From Deinococcus sp. Marseille-Q6407 (GTDB lineage: Bacteria > Deinococcota > Deinococci > Deinococcales > Deinococcaceae), in contig NZ_CAMPFU010000001.1 of the NCBI RefSeq assembly GCF_946848805.1, forward strand, positions 336,001 to 400,000: a DNA stretch of 64,000 bases. Reading direction: 5' to 3'. The notes under the pieces are model-generated. The model did no database searches and was not told the DNA's origin. It was given only the letters and a program-made list of their open reading frames with translations. Of the stretch, positions 35,107 through 47,493 are shown one piece after another. How positions within the stretch are numbered: the first letter of the stretch is position 1; each line of letters starts with the position of its first letter. The position numbers were made by a program, and so were the translations under genes.

Positions 35107-36486
35107 TTAGAAAATCTTGCCCGGATTCATGATGCCCTGCGGGTCAAAGACGGCCTTGATCTGCCGCATCAGTTCCAGGGTGTCGCCGTGTTCGCTGGCA
35201 AGGTGGCCTTTTTTATGCAGGCCCACCCCGTGCTCGCCGGTGCAGGTGCCGCCGTGTTCCAGGGCGTGGGCGATCATCCGGTCGTAGACCCCGTGGATGG
35301 CCGCCCAGCGTGCGGTGTCGTCCGGCGCGGCATGGAAAGTCATGTGGAAATTGCCGTCGCCCACGTGGCCCACCAGGCTGGCGTCCAGGTTCTCCTCGCG
35401 GCACAGCTCGGCGGTGTAGGCCACCATGTCCGGCAGGTTCTGAATCGGCACGCAGATGTCGGTGGTCAGAAAAGCGTGGCCGGGGTGCTGCGCCGTAATA
35501 GCGTAGTAGGCCTTGTGCCGGGCTTCCCAGAGGGCGGCCCGCTCGGGTTCGCTGTAGGCGGTTTCCAGGCCGGTGCCGCCACTGTCCTCACACAGCTCGC
35601 GGGCCAGGGCCAGGGTGCCTTCCAGCGCCCCCTCGGTGGCCGCCGCGAACTCCATCCAGAGGGTTGGCGCCACGGTGTAGCCGCGGCCCAGGTACTCGTT
35701 CACCGCTGCCACCTCGCCGGCGTCAATCAGTTCCAGGCGCTCGGGTTGCAGGGCGGCGCCCATCAGCAGCGCCGCGCAGGCGGCCCCTTCTTCGATGCTG
35801 CCGAAATTGGCCCGCAGCGCTACCACGTGGGCCGGCAGAGGATAGAGCCGCACCGTCAGCTCGGTGATCACGCCCAGGGTGCCCTCGGCGCCGATAAATA
35901 GCCCACGCAGGTCGTAGCCGGCCGCCGTCTTGCGGGCGCGGCTGCCCAGCTGCACCACCTCGCCGCCGGGCAGCACCGCCCGCAGCGACAGAATGTTGTC
36001 GCGGGTGGTGCCGTAGCGCACCGCCGCCGTGCCCGACGCGTTGGTGCTGGCCATGCCGCCCAGTGAGGCTTCCGCGCCGGGGTCCACCGGAAAGAATAGC
36101 CCTTCGCGCCGCAGCTGCCGGTTCAACTCCGGGTAGGTCACGCCGGCCTGCACGGTGGCCTGAAAACTGCCGGGGCGCACTTCCAGAATCCGGTTCAGGC
36201 CGCTCAGATCCAGCGAAATTCCGCCCTGCACCGGAATCAGCTGGCCTTCCAGGCTGCTGCCGGCCGACCAGGGCACCACCGGCAGCCCCTGCTCGGAAGC
36301 CAGCCGCAGCGCGGCAATCACGTCTTCCTCGCTGCGGGCGAACACCACCGCGTCGGGCAAGACGGGTGTCTCGCGGCTCTCGTCGCGGCCGTGCTGTTCG
36401 CGTACCGCCGCCGCCAGGGTGAACTGCTCGCCGAAACGTTCCTGCCAGGCGGCCTGGGCCGCTGCCGTGAATTGAGGATGGGGCAT
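35107..36486 (-). CDS. FAD-linked oxidase, D-lactate/glycolate dehydrogenase (GlcD) type
   Basis: The 459-residue protein has a PCMH FAD domain (VVPWSAGSSLEGQLIPVQGG near residue 93, then DPGAEASLGGMASTNASGT near 138, and LRGLFIGAEGTLGVITELTVRLYP, written here in parts) and the vanillyl-alcohol-oxidase C-terminal cap. The cap shows the metal and substrate motifs HVGDGNFHMTFH near 370 and GGTCTGEHGVGLHKKGHL near 411. This is the D-2-hydroxyacid dehydrogenase group (D-lactate, glycolate). The exact substrate is not determined. The ATG at 36486 follows TATCCT by 5 nt. Separate from icd by a terminator. Confidence 0.87.
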   Translation of the reverse strand: MPHPQFTAAAQAAWQERFGEQFTLAAAVREQHGRDESRETPVLPDAVVFARSEEDVIAALRLASEQGLPVVPWSAGSSLEGQLIPVQGGISLDLSGLNRILEVRPGSFQATVQAGVTYPELNRQLRREGLFFPVDPGAEASLGGMASTNASGTAAVRYGTTRDNILSLRAVLPGGEVVQLGSRARKTAAGYDLRGLFIGAEGTLGVITELTVRLYPLPAHVVALRANFGSIEEGAACAALLMGAALQPERLELIDAGEVAAVNEYLGRGYTVAPTLWMEFAAATEGALEGTLALARELCEDSGGTGLETAYSEPERAALWEARHKAYYAITAQHPGHAFLTTDICVPIQNLPDMVAYTAELCREENLDASLVGHVGDGNFHMTFHAAPDDTARWAAIHGVYDRMIAHALEHGGTCTGEHGVGLHKKGHLASEHGDTLELMRQIKAVFDPQGIMNPGKIF

Positions 36487-36543
36487 AAGTCAGGATAAGC
36501 CCGCCGGCGCCGCTGCTCTTCCGGGCCGTCCCACATCACAAGA

Positions 36544-36573
36544 CAGGCTGCGGAGCCGGATGCCCGCAGCCTG
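36544..36573 (-). terminator. Intrinsic terminator after icd
   Basis: On the minus strand CAGGCTGCGG pairs perfectly with CCGCAGCCTG across a 10-nt loop, followed by TCTTGT. The T-tract is weak. Confidence 0.7.
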
Positions 36574-36596
36574 CTTCACAACACCGGAAAAGGGTC

Positions 36597-37850
<1,254 letters not shown>

Positions 37851-37857
37851 GTTCCTC

Positions 37858-37863
37858 AGTCTA
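37858..37863 (-). promoter_or_regulatory. -10 box of leaderless icd promoter
   Basis: TAGACT on the minus strand lies 7 nt before the GTG; AAGACA lies 17 nt further upstream as a fair -35. Confidence 0.55.
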
Positions 37864-37957
37864 GCGTGTCATAAAGGGGCTGTCTTGTCACTACGGCGGT
37901 AAGGGCAGCTGTATATCCGGCGGGGCCGGACGCCGCCTGAAGGTCAAGGCGCCTTGA

Positions 37958-37986
37958 TTGATTCCTTACCGGACCCGGCGTATATG
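37958..37986 (+). promoter_or_regulatory. Consensus-like sigma-70 promoter of the LEA-like gene
   Basis: TTGATT (37958-37963), a 17-nt spacer and TATATG (37981-37986). It gives a leader of about 35 nt that carries AAGGAGG 9 nt before the ATG, unlike most genes here. Confidence 0.65.
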
Positions 37987-38027
37987 CAGCCATGCTGTCC
38001 CCATTCCAATTCAAGGAGGACATACTC

Positions 38028-38276
38028 ATGGCAGAAGATAAAAGTATCCTGGAAAATCTGGCCGATGTCGCAAGCGCCAAAGTGAACGAAGGGGCCGACC
38101 GCGCCAGCGCTGCTGGTCATAACATCGCCAGCAACGAAGGCAGCCTGCTGGACAAGGCCAGCGACAAGCTGCACGAAGGCGCCGACCGCCTGCGCGCCGA
38201 AGTGGACAATGCCCAGGCCAACTCCTCCTTCGACAAGGCCAAAGACCAGATCAGCGACGCGCTGAACGGCAAATAA
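38028..38276 (+). CDS. Small LEA-like/CsbD-like stress protein candidate
   Basis: The 82-residue protein is highly polar and Ala/Asp/Lys/Glu-rich with no cysteine or tryptophan. It is built of amphipathic repeats around the pattern LxDKASDKLHEGADRLRAEVDNAQA and VNEGADRASAAGHN, reminiscent of group 3 LEA or CsbD-type proteins that become helical on drying. A role in desiccation tolerance would fit the genus but is inference. It has one of the strongest canonical promoter and Shine-Dalgarno arrangements in the window, followed by a terminator, so high expression as a single-gene transcript is likely. Confidence 0.6.
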   Translation: MAEDKSILENLADVASAKVNEGADRASAAGHNIASNEGSLLDKASDKLHEGADRLRAEVDNAQANSSFDKAKDQISDALNGK

Positions 38277-38303
38277 GCCCCAGACTCACCTCAGCTGATT
38301 CTG

Positions 38304-38333
38304 ACCGCTCATCTCCAGGGATGGGCGGTTTTT
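38304..38333 (+). terminator. Intrinsic terminator after the LEA-like gene
   Basis: ACCGCTCATC pairs with GATGGGCGGT (one mismatch) across a short loop, followed by T5. Confidence 0.85.
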
Positions 38334-38364
38334 GCTGGCCTGGAGCCGGGGTAAACTGGCTCTC

Positions 38365-38868
<504 letters not shown>

Positions 38869-38972
38869 GGGACACCCCTCTAGAGAAGCTGAAGCTGCGA
38901 GGACGCCTGCTTTCTCCCGTCGGCTCGCTGAAGTTCTGCCCGAGCGGTTTCCCGCCAGCCTTTCCCGGTCGC

Positions 38973-39284
38973 TCAGCCTTCGGCGATGTGCTGCAGGTTC
39001 TCGGTCCGGCCGGCCAGTTCCGGCAGTTCCAGCGCCTTTAACCCCTTGACTGTGCGGCTCAGGCCGGCGCCGTCAATGCGGCCCTGGTTCCAGCCGGCAA
39101 TCAGCATGGCGCAGCCTTGCAGCACCTCACTCACCTGCTCCTTGTGGAACATGGCGGCCAGGTTGCCGGCCTGGGGGGGCTGGGTCTGCTGGGCCTGGGC
39201 CTGCACGTCCAGCACCACCTGCATGAAAATCTGGTCCAGGCGGGCGCGGTCATCGGGGCTGACGGAAAGGTCGGTGTAGGTCAT
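38973..39284 (-). CDS. Conserved small helical protein of unknown function
   Basis: The 103-residue product is mostly helical, with a Gln/Ala-rich run (VVLDVQAQAQQTQPPQAGN) and a hydrophobic segment VSEVLQGCAMLIAGWNQG too short and polar to be a membrane helix. No family was recognised. The ATG at 39284 follows TACACT by exactly 7 nt, the same promoter layout as gatA, which supports this start over the in-frame upstream one at 39515. It is convergent with the DinB gene and divergent from era. Confidence 0.65.
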   Translation of the reverse strand: MTYTDLSVSPDDRARLDQIFMQVVLDVQAQAQQTQPPQAGNLAAMFHKEQVSEVLQGCAMLIAGWNQGRIDGAGLSRTVKGLKALELPELAGRTENLQHIAEG

Positions 39285-39421
39285 CCACCGCAGTGTAAGC
39301 GGAGGCCGGAAGAGAAAATGGTGGTGGCGTATGCGTGGCGCAAGAGACGGAGCAAGAGACGTAAATGAAGCCTCTGCCTGCCGCACACCGCTCCCGCCGC
39401 CCCGCATGACACAATAGAAGG

Positions 39422-40336
<915 letters not shown>

Positions 40337-40372
40337 GGCGGGCAGAGGACCCGGGGCGCAGCGGCAGCGCTT

Positions 40373-41230
40373 CTAGCCGCTGCGCCTGGCTGGGTACAGG
40401 TTCGGGAACCCCGCGTAGTGAGCACCGGCAAAATACAGTCCATCCGGCGCCACGTTGATGCCGGCCTGCCGCCGGTCGGTGCTGGCCAGGATGTCCGCCA
40501 CCGCTTCCGGGGGCAGTTTGCCCTGACCCACCGCCAGCAGGGTGCCCACCAGCCCGCGCACCATGTGGCGCAGGAAGCTTTCGCCCACCACTTCCAGAGT
40601 GACCCGCCGGCCGTAAGGTAGGGCTGAGGCCGTGACTGCCAACCGCTGCAACTCGCGCACGGTCTGGCGGTCCTCCTTGGTGGCAAACGCCGCGAAATCG
40701 TGCAGGCCAGTCAGGTGCTCGGCGGCGGCGTTCATGGCGGCCAGGTCCAGCGCGCCGCGTACCCACAGCGAGCGGCCCTCTTCCAGCGGATGCCGCGCCG
40801 GGGCGTTTAGAATCTGGTAGAGATACTGCCGCTGGGTGCAGGAAAAGCGGGCGTGAAAGCCTGCCGGGGCCGAGCGGGCGTCCAGCACCACCACGCTGCG
40901 CGGCAGTTGACGGGCCAACGCCAGCGCCAGCCGCTCCGCCGGGATGCGGGGGGCCTGCAGATCCACGTGCGCCGGCATGCTCAGGGCATGGACTCCGGCG
41001 TCGGTGCGGCCGGCGGCCACCGGGCGGGCGGCGTCCAGCCCCAGCCGGGTCAGAGCGGCGTGCAGGGTGTCCTGCACACTGGGCGCGTTGGGCTGACTTT
41101 GCCAGCCGCCGTACGCGCTGCCGTCCCAGGCCGCTGTCAGCAGCACCCGCGTCCAGCCCTCTGGCGGCGCGTAGTGCAGCGGGCGCGGGGCGGCGGGGTC
41201 GGGCGGAAACTGGGGCGGGGCGTCACTCAT
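40373..41230 (-). CDS. truA: tRNA pseudouridine(38-40) synthase
   Basis: TruA makes pseudouridine at positions 38-40 of the anticodon arm. The 285-residue protein has [15 protein letters not shown] near residue 34, the catalytic Asp in [18 protein letters not shown] near 74, [13 protein letters not shown] and [20 protein letters not shown] near 215. A 20-residue Pro-rich N-terminus precedes the domain. The ATG at 41230 was chosen because TAGCCT lies 8 nt upstream in the shared promoter region with the divergent gene; an in-frame start at 41263 would overlap that gene's start. Confidence 0.94.
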   Translation of the reverse strand: MSDAPPQFPPDPAAPRPLHYAPPEGWTRVLLTAAWDGSAYGGWQSQPNAPSVQDTLHAALTRLGLDAARPVAAGRTDAGVHALSMPAHVDLQAPRIPAERLALALARQLPRSVVVLDARSAPAGFHARFSCTQRQYLYQILNAPARHPLEEGRSLWVRGALDLAAMNAAAEHLTGLHDFAAFATKEDRQTVRELQRLAVTASALPYGRRVTLEVVGESFLRHMVRGLVGTLLAVGQGKLPPEAVADILASTDRRQAGINVAPDGLYFAGAHYAGFPNLYPARRSG

Positions 41231-41261
41231 GCCTGCCCAGGCTAGCGCGTAGGCTGGGTTC
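41231..41261. promoter_or_regulatory. 31-bp back-to-back leaderless promoters for truA and the ABM-domain gene
   Basis: Only 31 bp separate the two start codons. TAGGCT (41250-41255) lies 6 nt before the rightward ATG and TAGCCT (minus, 41239-41244) lies 8 nt before the truA ATG. The two boxes are 5 nt apart. Confidence 0.55.
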
Positions 41262-41522
41262 ATGACGCACTCGGTTGAAGAAGGCCACTGGGTTCATTTT
41301 GCAGAGCGGCGGGGCGGCGCGGCGGCCCTCTGGGCGCTGGCACAGGCGTGGGCCAGTCTGCCTGGCTTTCTGGGCGCCGAGGTGCTGCACAGCCCGGCAC
41401 AAGCCGACAGCGCGGGCGAACTGGTGTTGCTGGTCACCCGCTGGCAGGGCGCGGTGCCGCCGCTGGAATTGCCGGCCGGCACGCGCGGCTGGGCCTTTCA
41501 GGTGATGACCCAGCCTCAGTAG
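41262..41522 (+). CDS. Small antibiotic-biosynthesis-monooxygenase-like (ABM/dimeric alpha-beta barrel) protein
   Basis: The 86-residue protein shows the ABM pattern: [32 protein letters not shown] (in parts: an alpha helix, then GFLGAEVL) followed by [17 protein letters not shown]. The ferredoxin-like dimer fold is used by heme-degrading and quinone-related monooxygenases and by small binding proteins. No catalytic residues can be pinned down, so function is open. It shares a very compact divergent promoter with truA. Rated moderate because of small size. Confidence 0.6.
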   Translation: MTHSVEEGHWVHFAERRGGAAALWALAQAWASLPGFLGAEVLHSPAQADSAGELVLLVTRWQGAVPPLELPAGTRGWAFQVMTQPQ

Positions 41523-41553
41523 GGGTGAGATCCAGTCCTACTCGCCGGCCCGC

Positions 41554-42825
41554 TCAGTCCAGCCGCAGAGGATCGCTGCTCGGCACGCTGGACTGCCGCA
41601 GGTTCTGAATGGCCCGCAGGGTTTCTTCCTGCTGCTGCTGAGAACGCGACCCGGCCTGGGACAGAGACTGGAGGCTGTCTTCCAGCATGGCCCGCACCTC
41701 GGCGGCAGCGGTCGCGGCGGCGGCACTGCCGGCCGGCAGGCGCAGGTAGAGCCGCGCCGCTTCCTCGCAGCGTTCGGCCAGGCCGCGCAGGCGGTAGCCC
41801 TCGGCCGTGATCACGTCTTCCTCCGGCAGGTCGGCCACCCGGTCACGCACCATCTGCAGCCCGGCAGCCAGGTCGTCCGGGAGCCGGCTGGTCAGCGCGT
41901 CACTACCGCCGCCGCTGGGGGTAGAGGCGGCTGGGGTGGCAGTGGGCGCTGCGGAGGCTTCTGTCCGGACTTCTGCCTGCCCGGGCGCGCTGGATACAGT
42001 CGGCACGGGTTTCGTGACCGGAGCCAGCGCGCCCGGCACCAGATTGGCTGCGGTGGGGCTCCGCAGGGTGTGCCACAGCCATTCCCTGAACGGTGGCGCT
42101 GCTCCCCGGTTCTCAAAGTAGCCGCTGCGGTAATCGCGCACCCGGTCATCGGAAAACAGGTACATGCTGCCGAAAATCCAAGCTATCCCCAGCCACCATA
42201 GGCCGCTGGAAAACGTCGTGACCGTAATGAGTACCCAGGGCAGCCAGGAGAAGGAACTGCCCTCTATCTGCTGCACCCAGCGCAGCGGTTCGCCGCCGAA
42301 GTTGCGCCAGGCGTCCACCTGCGCCCAGTCCTGCGGCGTAACCGCAATGCGGTCGCCTGCCTGCAGGGCCTGCGCCTGCAGCGCGGTCAGCTCGGCGGCG
42401 GCCGGGTCGCGCTGGTCCGGCTGCACCGTGAACAGCCGCCCACCCAGGTCGGCCACCGCAACGAGCTGCAGGCCCTCGCGCCCGCGCCGGTCGGCGGTGT
42501 CGGGCAGCCAGTGCAGCGTGACCCGGCTTTGGCGCACGTCGGCCCCCAGGGAGCGCATGGCCTGTTCCAGACGTTCCAGTTCATTCAGCGCATAAACCTG
42601 CAGGCCCTGCCGCCCTTTGGCCGAAAAATGTGGAACAGGCTGCCCCAGCGGCGCGGCTGGGGTCGTTGTCGGGCTGACCAGCGGACTGCTGACCTCCGGC
42701 GGAGTCTCGTGCAGAATCACCACTGGCACGTCCTGCACCTCGGTAGTGGCGAAGCGGCGGTCCCGCTTGCGCTGCTGGCTGAAGTCGGAGGAATCAGAAG
42801 TCTTTTTGGGTGTGCTGCGTTTCAT
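41554..42825 (-). CDS. Membrane protein of unknown function with central TM hairpin
   Basis: The 423-residue protein has a basic, polar N-terminus (first 70 residues Lys/Arg/Pro/Thr-rich), a folded soluble domain at about 70-190, then two close hydrophobic segments near 200-232 (LPWVLITVTTFSSGLWWLG and IAWIFGSMYLF), a Pro/Ala/Thr-rich linker at 275-315, and a helical C-terminal domain (about 320-423) with a Gln-rich stretch SRSQQQQEET. Both ends would be cytoplasmic. The C-terminal helices look like a coiled-coil. AGGAGC lies 4 nt before the ATG. No family was recognised. Confidence 0.65.
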   Translation of the reverse strand: MKRSTPKKTSDSSDFSQQRKRDRRFATTEVQDVPVVILHETPPEVSSPLVSPTTTPAAPLGQPVPHFSAKGRQGLQVYALNELERLEQAMRSLGADVRQSRVTLHWLPDTADRRGREGLQLVAVADLGGRLFTVQPDQRDPAAAELTALQAQALQAGDRIAVTPQDWAQVDAWRNFGGEPLRWVQQIEGSSFSWLPWVLITVTTFSSGLWWLGIAWIFGSMYLFSDDRVRDYRSGYFENRGAAPPFREWLWHTLRSPTAANLVPGALAPVTKPVPTVSSAPGQAEVRTEASAAPTATPAASTPSGGGSDALTSRLPDDLAAGLQMVRDRVADLPEEDVITAEGYRLRGLAERCEEAARLYLRLPAGSAAAATAAAEVRAMLEDSLQSLSQAGSRSQQQQEETLRAIQNLRQSSVPSSDPLRLD

Positions 42826-42986
42826 GGCGCTCCTGTCTGGTCTGAAGCGGTGCGGGGGAAAAGGGGGAGCTGGCTCTTAGTGTACCCGCGGGCCGCATGC
42901 CCGGCCGGCACCGGGCCTCCGGCTGCGCTGCTCATGGTGGCCGGTACGCGGCTGAGCGGCCCCGGGTTCCCGACGGGGGTGCTTGG

Positions 42987-43016
42987 TTGCTCCGGAGGAC
43001 GCTCGCATGATAAAAT
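42987..43016 (+). promoter_or_regulatory. Candidate promoter of the rplU-rpmA operon
   Basis: TTGCTC (42987-42992), an 18-nt spacer and TAAAAT (43011-43016). It predicts a leader of about 180 nt before rplU. The leader can form GGTCAG/CTGACC (43120-43146 region), a possible site for L21-type autogenous control. The rest of 42826-43201 holds no gene. Confidence 0.5.
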
Positions 43017-43201
43017 CCCCCTTCGGTTGCCCTGCTTGACGTGGGGCTATGCGCCTGCGCCCAGAAAGCACGTTCGGCCCTGCCCAGTGATTCCCCGCCT
43101 TCCAGTTCGCTGGAGGCCGGCGGTCAGACGGAGGGGGCACCCTGACCGAAATCCAGAAACCGGACCGGGGCAGACAAGGCGGCGCAGCGGGAGGAAACAA
43201 G

Positions 43202-43504
43202 ATGTTTGCAATTATCAAGAGCGGTGGAAAACAGTACCGCGTATCTGAAGGCGACGTAATCCGCGTGGAGAGCCTGCAGGGCGAAGCCGGCGACAAGATG
43301 GACTTTACTCCGGTGCTGGTGGGCGGCGAACAGACCGCCTACGGCGACGACGCCGGCCGCTACACCGTGAACGCCGAAGTAGTGGAGCACGGCCGCGGCG
43401 AAAAGATCTACGTGCGCAAGTACAAGAGCGGCGTGCAGTTCCGCCGCCGCACCGGCCACCGCCAGAGCTACACCGCGATCCGGATCACCGGCATCACGGC
43501 CTAA
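43202..43504 (+). CDS. rplU: 50S ribosomal protein L21
   Basis: The 100-residue protein binds 23S rRNA. The N-terminus MFAIIKSGGKQYRVSEGDVI and the end KYKSGVQFRRRTGHRQSYT are diagnostic of L21. AGGAAAC lies just before the ATG. First gene of the rplU-rpmA pair; both together precede obgE, the usual bacterial order. Confidence 0.98.
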   Translation: MFAIIKSGGKQYRVSEGDVIRVESLQGEAGDKMDFTPVLVGGEQTAYGDDAGRYTVNAEVVEHGRGEKIYVRKYKSGVQFRRRTGHRQSYTAIRITGITA

Positions 43505-43534
43505 GCCCACTTACCCTCTTAAGGAGAATCTGAA

Positions 43535-43783
43535 ATGGCACACAAAAAAGGCGTAGGTTCGTCCAAGAACGGACGCGACAGCAACCCCAAGTACCTGGGC
43601 GTGAAGAAGTTCGGCGGCGAAAAGGTGCTGGCCGGCAACATCCTGGTCCGCCAGCGCGGCACCAAGTTCAAGGCCGGCCCCAACGTGGGTATGGGCCGCG
43701 ACCACACCCTGTTCGCCCTGGTGGACGGGCAGGTCGTGTTCAACGACCGTGGCCAGAAGGGCCGCTTCATCAGCGTCGAGTAA
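43535..43783 (+). CDS. rpmA: 50S ribosomal protein L27
   Basis: L27 sits at the peptidyl-transferase centre. The 82-residue protein starts [20 protein letters not shown], with the normal N-terminus directly, i.e. without the cleavable leader found in Firmicutes. AAGGAG lies 9 nt before the ATG. It ends in a strong terminator, so obgE is not read from the same message. Confidence 0.98.
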   Translation: MAHKKGVGSSKNGRDSNPKYLGVKKFGGEKVLAGNILVRQRGTKFKAGPNVGMGRDHTLFALVDGQVVFNDRGQKGRFISVE

Positions 43784-43809
43784 CCGGCTCCGCACACGCT
43801 GAGCCCCCG

Positions 43810-43843
43810 CACCCTCGCCCGCTTCCGGGGAGGGTGTTTTTTT
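43810..43843 (+). terminator. Intrinsic terminator after rpmA
   Basis: CACCCTC pairs with GAGGGTG across a 13-nt loop, followed by T7. It separates rplU-rpmA from obgE, which usually share an operon. Confidence 0.9.
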
Positions 43844-43886
43844 ATGAAGTTGAAGGGGTGCCCGTCAGGCGCCCAAGGGAGAAATG

Positions 43887-45188
43887 ATGGCTTTTAGAGA
43901 CACCCTGGAAATCGAAGTGGCGGCGGGAAACGGTGGCGACGGTGCCATGAGCTTTCACCGGGCCAAATATCTGGAAAAAGGTGGCCCCGACGGCGGGCAT
44001 GGTGGGCATGGCGGCAGCGTGATTCTGCGGGCCGTGGAAGGCGTGGAGTCGCTGGAGCGGATGGTGGGCCGGCGCAAGTTCAAGGCCGAAAACGGCCGCT
44101 ACGGCGAAGGCCGGCTACGCCAGGGCCGCGACGGCGAGGACCTCTTTATCGAGGTGCCGGTGGGCACCACCGCCTTTGACCGTGACAGTGGCCGGGTGGT
44201 TGCCGACCTGACCGAAGCCGGCCAGGAAAAAGTGGTGGCGCGGGGCGGCGCCGGCGGGCGCGGCAACTCCACCTTTGTCAGCGCCACCCGGCAGGCCCCC
44301 CGCTTTGCCGAGCTGGGCATTCCCGGCCAGAAGCGCCGGCTGCGGCTGGAACTGCGCCTGATTGCCGACGTGGGCCTGGTGGGCTACCCCAATGCGGGCA
44401 AAAGCAGCCTGCTGGCCGCGCTGAGCAACGCCCGGCCCGGCATTGCCGATTACCCGTTCACCACCCTCAGCCCCAACCTGGGCGTGGTGGAGCGGCCCGG
44501 CACGGACGAACGCTTTACCCTGGCCGACATCCCCGGCATCATCGAAGGGGCCAGCGAGGGCAAGGGCCTGGGCCTGGAATTTCTGCGCCACATCAGCCGC
44601 ACCCGGCTGCTGGTGTACGTGCTGGACGTGACCGTGAACCCGGTTGAGGAACTGCGGCAGTTGCAGGCCGAGCTGCGTTCCTACGACCCGCAGCTGCTGG
44701 AATCCCCGGCGCTGATTGCGCTGAACAAGGTGGAACTGGTCGAAGAAGACCTGGCCCTGATGGTGGAAGACGACCTAGCGGCCGAGTTCGGCCTGGCGGT
44801 GCTGCCGGTCAGTGCCCGCGAGGGCCAGGGTCTGGACGACCTGCGTGGCACCATCTTCGACCTGCTGCCCAGCCGCGAGCTGTGGGCCGAGACGCACGCG
44901 CTGGACGAGGAAGACGATACGGTCCGCGAAGAACCGCTGCGCATCGAATTCCACGAGGAAGAAGCCGGCGAGGGCGAGGAGAACGAGCGCATCTGGACGG
45001 TGCATGGGGGCGGCTTCGAGGACAAACTGGTGCGCTTTGCCCGGCACCTGGAAGACGCCGCCGAGTACCTGGCCAACCTCTTCAAGCGCCAGGGCCTGAA
45101 CAACGCCCTCAAGCGCGCCGGCGCCCGCGAAGGCGACACCGTAGAAATCGGTACCTTCCGCTTCGAGTATTACGAGGACGAGAACTGA
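43887..45188 (+). CDS. obgE: Obg-family GTPase (ObgE/CgtA)
   Basis: Obg acts in late 50S assembly and ppGpp-linked stress control. The 433-residue protein has the Gly-rich Obg fold ([20 protein letters not shown] near residue 12, [14 protein letters not shown] near 37), G1 [11 protein letters not shown] near 168, G3 [14 protein letters not shown] near 215, G4 NKVELVEE near 278, and a C-terminal OCT domain ending [10 protein letters not shown]. The middle of the C-terminal part is very acidic. Two ATGs stand side by side; 43887 is taken because the spacing to GGGAGA is better. Confidence 0.96.
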   Translation: MAFRDTLEIEVAAGNGGDGAMSFHRAKYLEKGGPDGGHGGHGGSVILRAVEGVESLERMVGRRKFKAENGRYGEGRLRQGRDGEDLFIEVPVGTTAFDRDSGRVVADLTEAGQEKVVARGGAGGRGNSTFVSATRQAPRFAELGIPGQKRRLRLELRLIADVGLVGYPNAGKSSLLAALSNARPGIADYPFTTLSPNLGVVERPGTDERFTLADIPGIIEGASEGKGLGLEFLRHISRTRLLVYVLDVTVNPVEELRQLQAELRSYDPQLLESPALIALNKVELVEEDLALMVEDDLAAEFGLAVLPVSAREGQGLDDLRGTIFDLLPSRELWAETHALDEEDDTVREEPLRIEFHEEEAGEGEENERIWTVHGGGFEDKLVRFARHLEDAAEYLANLFKRQGLNNALKRAGAREGDTVEIGTFRFEYYEDEN

Positions 45189-45227
45189 AGCCCGCCCTGG
45201 CTCTAGCTGCTTCTCATCCGCTGCGCT

Positions 45228-45233
45228 TAAAAT
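45228..45233 (+). promoter_or_regulatory. -10 box of leaderless lptF-like gene
   Basis: TAAAAT lies 7 nt before the ATG at 45241. It is the best match to the consensus -10 among the leaderless promoters here. Confidence 0.6.
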
Positions 45234-45240
45234 AGAACTT

Positions 45241-46284
45241 ATGTCCAGATTGACCCGTTACATCCTGCTTGACGTGTTGAAGTGGTATGTGATGGGTTTT
45301 CTGCTGTTCGTGGTGCTGCAGATGACCGACGTGATCAGCCAGACGGCGGGCGTGTTCCTGAACTACCACGCCTCGCCGCAGCAGGCACTGTCGACGCTGC
45401 TGTATAACCTGCCTACTTTGCTCAACCGCTCGCTGGTGCTGGCGGTGCCGTTCGCGGTGCTGCTTTCGTTCGGGCGGATGCAGGGCGACAGCGAAATCAA
45501 GGCGATGTACGCTTCGGGCGTGCGGCCTCTTTCGCTGGTCTGGCCGCTGGCTTTGCCTTTCCTGGTGGTCGGGGCGCTGACTTTCTGGAACTCCGGCTGG
45601 GTGGCGCCCTGGGCCAATGCCCGCTGGTACGACGCCTGGTACGATATCTACGGCATGACTCCGCAGCCGCCCACCAAGGAAATGTACGCTTACTCGGAAG
45701 GGGAGACGCTGTTTTACGCCGGGCGAGTGTCTAGCAGCGAGCAAGCACAGCAAGCCCTGCTGAACGGCGTGATGGTGCAGCGCGGCAATGAGGTGATCAC
45801 GGCTGACAGTGGTGTGTGGAACACCGCTGCCCAGACCTGGACCCTGACCGATCCGTGGGTGACTCGGCCCGGTGGCGTGCCGCAGCAGACCAGCGGGCCG
45901 CTGACGTTGGCAGAAAAGGACACCCTGGCCCCGCCCCGCCCCGAGGCCGACCAGCTGAGCAGCGCCCAGCTGCGCGCCGACCTGACCGACCCTGAGCTGC
46001 AAGGGGCCGAGCGCCGCACGCTGGAGCACCAGCTGGCCAGCCGCACCGCCGATTCCTTTACCGCTGTGATTTTTGCGCTGGCGGCCGGGCTGCTGGGCCT
46101 GCTGATGCCGAACCGCGCCTGGGCTTTTGCGGCGGTGCTGCTGGTGATCGTGGTGTATTACGTGCCCTGGACACTGGGGCCGCAGCTGGCAGCGGGTGGA
46201 GCGCTGTCTCCGGCGCTGGTGGCCTGGCTGCCCAACCTGATTTTTATCGTGCTGGCAGCGGCGCTGGCCTGGAGGCTGCGGTGA
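45241..46284 (+). CDS. LptF/LptG-family permease (YjgP/YjgQ), first of a pair
   Basis: The 347-residue protein has the family layout: three N-terminal helices (about residues 12-32, 58-78, 100-117), a periplasmic beta-jellyroll of about 150 residues, then three C-terminal helices from about 265. Family motifs are LTRYILLDVLKWYVMGF and FGRMQGDSEIKAMYASGV near 80. In Gram-negatives LptF and LptG pull LPS from the inner membrane with LptB. Deinococcus has an outer-membrane-like layer without LPS, so the cargo is unknown. It forms a pair with the next gene, 49 nt apart; no LptB-like ATPase is adjacent. Confidence 0.87.
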   Translation: MSRLTRYILLDVLKWYVMGFLLFVVLQMTDVISQTAGVFLNYHASPQQALSTLLYNLPTLLNRSLVLAVPFAVLLSFGRMQGDSEIKAMYASGVRPLSLVWPLALPFLVVGALTFWNSGWVAPWANARWYDAWYDIYGMTPQPPTKEMYAYSEGETLFYAGRVSSSEQAQQALLNGVMVQRGNEVITADSGVWNTAAQTWTLTDPWVTRPGGVPQQTSGPLTLAEKDTLAPPRPEADQLSSAQLRADLTDPELQGAERRTLEHQLASRTADSFTAVIFALAAGLLGLLMPNRAWAFAAVLLVIVVYYVPWTLGPQLAAGGALSPALVAWLPNLIFIVLAAALAWRLR

Positions 46285-46333
46285 GGCTAAAGGCCATGAA
46301 GCCGGCACCAGCGGCCATGAAGGGAGACCAGGC

Positions 46334-47431
<1,098 letters not shown>

Positions 47432-47493
47432 AGCCCAGCCTAAGCTGAAGGTTGTGAACGCAGCGGGGAAGCCGGGATAAGGTGAAAGGCGAC

